Positions 14,262 to 16,953 of a stretch of 16,953 nucleotides of DNA are shown in pieces. Position 1 is the first letter of the stretch, and each line of letters opens with the position of its first letter. The notes beneath the pieces were generated by a model. That model ran no database searches. It had not been told where the DNA came from and was given only the letters and a program-made list of their open reading frames with translations. Origin of the DNA: Oscillospiraceae bacterium (GTDB lineage Bacteria > Bacillota > Clostridia > Oscillospirales > Oscillospiraceae); contig JAEEUX010000022.1 of assembly GCA_016290695.1 (NCBI GenBank), forward strand, positions 1-16,953. The letters run 5' to 3'. The position numbers and the translations under genes are program-made.

Positions 14262-16953
14262 ATGGGACTTATTACAAAACTTTTCGGGACTCACAGCGAA
14301 CGTGAGCTTAAAAAAATAACGCCGATAGTCGATAAAATCGAGGCGCTTGAGGATAGCTGCAAGGCTATGTCGGACGCCGAGCTCAGGGCTAAGACGGACG
14401 AATTCAAGACCCGTCTCAAAAACGGAGAAACTACTGACGACATTCTCCCCGAAGCCTTTGCCGTCGTCCGCGAGGCTGCGGACAGGGTGCTGGGTATACG
14501 CCCGTTCAGGGTACAGCTCATAGGCGGCATTGTCCTCCATCAGGGACGTATCGCAGAGATGAAGACCGGCGAAGGAAAAACCCTTGTCGCCGTCCTTCCG
14601 GCTTACCTGAACGCTCTTACAGGCGAGGGCGTCCATATCGTAACGGTGAATGATTATCTTGCCCGGCGTGACAGCGAGTGGATGGGCAAGATTTATCGTT
14701 TCCTCGGCCTCACAGTGGGCCTCATAATCCACGATCTGGACTCTGCGGAGCGCAAAAAAGCCTATGCTGCCGACATAACCTACGGCACGAACAACGAAAT
14801 GGGCTTTGATTATCTGCGCGACAATATGGCTCTCTATAAGCAGAACATGGTTCAACGCGGACACGTTTTCGCCATAGTCGACGAGGTGGACTCCATTCTT
14901 ATCGACGAGGCGAGAACCCCGCTCATTATTTCCGGCAAGGGCGACGCTTCCACCGCCCTCTACGAGCAGGCGGACGCCTTTGTTCGCAAGCTTAAAAAGC
15001 AGGTTTTTGCGACGACTAATGAGAAGGAAGAAGAGGACGAAACGCTTGACGCCGATTATATCGTAGACGAAAAGGCGAAGTCCGCAACGCTTACCGCGCG
15101 CGGAATCGCAAAGGCGGAGGCGGCGTTCGGGATAGAGAACCTTTCCGACATAGAAAATTCCACCCTCTCTCATCATATCAATCAGGCGCTCAAGGCGCAC
15201 GGCATCATGCACCGCGACGTGGACTACGTCGTAAAAGACGGCGAGGTCATCATCGTTGACGAGTTTACGGGCCGCCTTATGTTCGGCAGACGCTATAACG
15301 AGGGCCTGCATCAGGCTATAGAGGCGAAGGAACACGTTAAGGTCGAAAGCGAAAGCAAAACCTACGCCACCATCACCTTCCAGAATTATTTCCGCCTTTA
15401 TTCCAAGCTTTCCGGTATGACGGGTACCGCCCTTACCGAGGAAGAAGAATTCGGAGCTATCTATAATCTCGATATCATCGAGATACCGACGAATAAGCCC
15501 GTAATACGCAAGGATTACCCTGACGTCGTTTATAAGACGGAAAGCGGCAAGTTCCGCGCAATAATCGAGCAGATCAAGGAATGCAACGCCAAGGGCCAGC
15601 CCGTCCTTGTCGGCACTATATCCATCGAAAAGAGCGAGCTTCTTTCAAAAATGCTCAAGCAGGAGGGCATTAAGCACAACGTCCTCAACGCAAAGCACCA
15701 TGATAAGGAAGCTGAGATAATCGCGCAGGCGGGCAAATTCGGCGCCGTGACCATAGCCACGAACATGGCAGGCCGCGGAACCGATATCAGGCTCGGCGGC
15801 AACGCCGAATACCTTGCGAAAAACGACCTTCGCAAGAAGGAATATACCGAGGAGATAATCTCCGAGGCCACGGGCTATGCAGAGACGGATAACGAAGAAA
15901 TCCTTGCTGCGCGCGAGGAGTTTGCCGCCGCTTTAAAGAAATATGAGGCGGAGATAGCCGTTGAAGCGGAGAAGGTCAAGGCTGCGGGCGGCCTGTTCAT
16001 CCTCGGCACCGAGCGCCATGAAAGCCGCAGAATAGACAATCAGCTTCGCGGACGCGCAGGCCGTCAGGGAGACCCCGGCGAATCGCGCTTCTACATCGCG
16101 CTTTCAGACGATATCATGCGTCTTTTCGGCTCTGAAAAAATGCAGGCGCTCATGGATACGCTGAAAATCGACGAGGATACACCGATTGATAATTCCATCC
16201 TCTCCAACGCCATTGAGCAGGCGCAGAAGCGCGTTGAAAGCCGCAACTTCCAGTCCCGCAAGACGACGCTTGAGTTCGACGACGTTATGAACCAGCAGCG
16301 CGAGATAATTTACGGCCAGCGCAAAACCGTCCTTGACGGCGACGATATAAGCGACAATATCAAGTCCATGATAAAGGACGTTATCACCCAGAACGTCACA
16401 AGCGTAATAGGCGCGGGCGGTTACGTTGCCGATGAAAAGCAGCTCCATGAGGTGCTTTTGCCCTTTGAAAGCCTCTTCCTCAAACCGGGCGAATTCCAGC
16501 CCACGCCCGAGGAGCTTAACGACCTTTCCGCCGATAAGCTCTGCGAAATTCTCGAAGAAAAAGCGCTCGACTTCTATAAGGCCAAGGAGGAGCGCTTCGG
16601 GAACCTGCCCGGTTCCGAGACGCCCATCATGCGCGAGTTTGAGCGCGTGATACTCCTGCGCGTCGTCGACGAATATTGGATGGACCATATCGACGCCATG
16701 CATGAGCTGCGCCGCGGCATCGGCCTGCGCGGTTACGGCCAGGTGAAGCCCATAGACGAATATAAGCGCGAAGGCTTCGATATGTTCGAGGCTATGATAA
16801 ACGGCATCAAGGAGGAGGTCGTCCGCCGCATCTTCACCGTCAGAGTGAAGAAGGAGGCCCCCATCGAGCGCAAGGCGGTCGCGAAAAACGCCGTAGCAGG
16901 CGGCGCCGGCGGAGACGGTACGGTGAAAAAGCAGCCCGTTAAGGTTGCGAAAA
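14262..16953 (+). CDS. secA: Preprotein translocase ATPase SecA (partial, C-terminal tail beyond right edge)
   Basis: Motor of the general Sec pathway: binds SecYEG at the membrane and drives preprotein export with ATP. 897 residues are present. Walker A MKTGEGKT carries Lys106 and the DEVD Walker B is at 207-210, both at the Bacillus positions. Also seen: YGTNNEMGFDYLRDN, DEARTPLIISG, VDEFTGRLMFGRRYNEGLHQ, SGMTGTA, the preprotein cross-linking region near NKPVIRKDYPD, ATNMAGRGTDIRLGG (504-508 GRGTD) and GTERHESRRIDNQLRGRAGR. Between GGN and GGLFILGTERH there are about 60 extra residues (about 514-573) compared with Bacillus SecA; I recall similar inserts in other clostridial SecAs. The lysine-rich C-terminal linker has begun; any zinc-binding tail is outside. 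AGGAG at 14250-14254 lies 7 nt before ATG; an ATG at 14257 is out of frame. Confidence 0.97.
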   Translation, partial: MGLITKLFGTHSERELKKITPIVDKIEALEDSCKAMSDAELRAKTDEFKTRLKNGETTDDILPEAFAVVREAADRVLGIRPFRVQLIGGIVLHQGRIAEMKTGEGKTLVAVLPAYLNALTGEGVHIVTVNDYLARRDSEWMGKIYRFLGLTVGLIIHDLDSAERKKAYAADITYGTNNEMGFDYLRDNMALYKQNMVQRGHVFAIVDEVDSILIDEARTPLIISGKGDASTALYEQADAFVRKLKKQVFATTNEKEEEDETLDADYIVDEKAKSATLTARGIAKAEAAFGIENLSDIENSTLSHHINQALKAHGIMHRDVDYVVKDGEVIIVDEFTGRLMFGRRYNEGLHQAIEAKEHVKVESESKTYATITFQNYFRLYSKLSGMTGTALTEEEEFGAIYNLDIIEIPTNKPVIRKDYPDVVYKTESGKFRAIIEQIKECNAKGQPVLVGTISIEKSELLSKMLKQEGIKHNVLNAKHHDKEAEIIAQAGKFGAVTIATNMAGRGTDIRLGGNAEYLAKNDLRKKEYTEEIISEATGYAETDNEEILAAREEFAAALKKYEAEIAVEAEKVKAAGGLFILGTERHESRRIDNQLRGRAGRQGDPGESRFYIALSDDIMRLFGSEKMQALMDTLKIDEDTPIDNSILSNAIEQAQKRVESRNFQSRKTTLEFDDVMNQQREIIYGQRKTVLDGDDISDNIKSMIKDVITQNVTSVIGAGGYVADEKQLHEVLLPFESLFLKPGEFQPTPEELNDLSADKLCEILEEKALDFYKAKEERFGNLPGSETPIMREFERVILLRVVDEYWMDHIDAMHELRRGIGLRGYGQVKPIDEYKREGFDMFEAMINGIKEEVVRRIFTVRVKKEAPIERKAVAKNAVAGGAGGDGTVKKQPVKVAK

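Noticed and set aside
14244..15335. 363-residue minus-strand open frame
   Set aside because: Shadow of secA; the plus-strand frame carries every SecA motif at the expected positions.
1..16953. Mobile elements, CRISPR arrays, tRNA or rRNA genes
   Set aside because: No transposase or integrase frame, no spaced repeats and no recognisable RNA gene were found; nearly the whole window is filled by intact housekeeping genes.

Overview
The window looks like a chromosomal housekeeping segment of a Firmicute, most likely a member of the Clostridia and perhaps Oscillospirales/Ruminococcaceae-like. The reasons are strong GGAGG ribosome binding sites, frequent TTG starts, a vegetative SigA-type sigma factor encoded directly after dnaG and a dGTPase-like gene, a Bacillus-type PurF with a short propeptide ending in Glu-Glu before the catalytic Cys, and AT-rich intergenic promoters in otherwise GC-balanced coding DNA. 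The placement is inferred from gene content and protein flavour; no search was run. I see no mobile element, CRISPR array, tRNA or rRNA.

Layout. (1) Positions 1-2033, minus strand: a de novo purine cluster transcribed purE-purC-purF, with purF cut by the left edge. It is driven by a clear extended -10 promoter at 2110-2139, and its short leader contains a hairpin. (2) Positions 2255-11160, plus strand: seven tightly packed genes, namely a dGTPase-like HD hydrolase, dnaG primase, the primary sigma factor (rpoD/sigA), two tandem truncated MutS-like ATPases, an SPFH/prohibitin-like membrane protein and a YlmH-type S4 RNA-binding protein. Intergenic spacings are 48, -8, 19, -4, 29 and 2 nt, so this is probably one operon extending the classic dnaG-rpoD macromolecular-synthesis operon. 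(3) Positions 11319-11936, plus strand: a cytidylate-kinase-like protein with its own promoter. A bidirectional hairpin terminator separates it from (4) the convergent metG gene (12030-13979, minus strand). (5) A 282-nt divergent intergenic region holds the metG and secA promoters and a structured secA leader with a tandem repeat. secA then runs off the right edge.

How the genes fit together. Region 1 makes IMP precursors. Region 2 joins dNTP pool control, replication priming, transcription initiation and ribosome quality control. Inside that operon sits the least explained item in the window: an overlapping gene pair of MutS-domain ATPases that lack the mismatch-recognition domains and carry Asn in place of the usual Walker B Asp. 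The second partner also appears to have lost the conserved Thr-His after Walker B. The pair looks like an obligate heteromer of unknown function and is the best candidate here for an undescribed system. The remaining genes look ordinary and intact.
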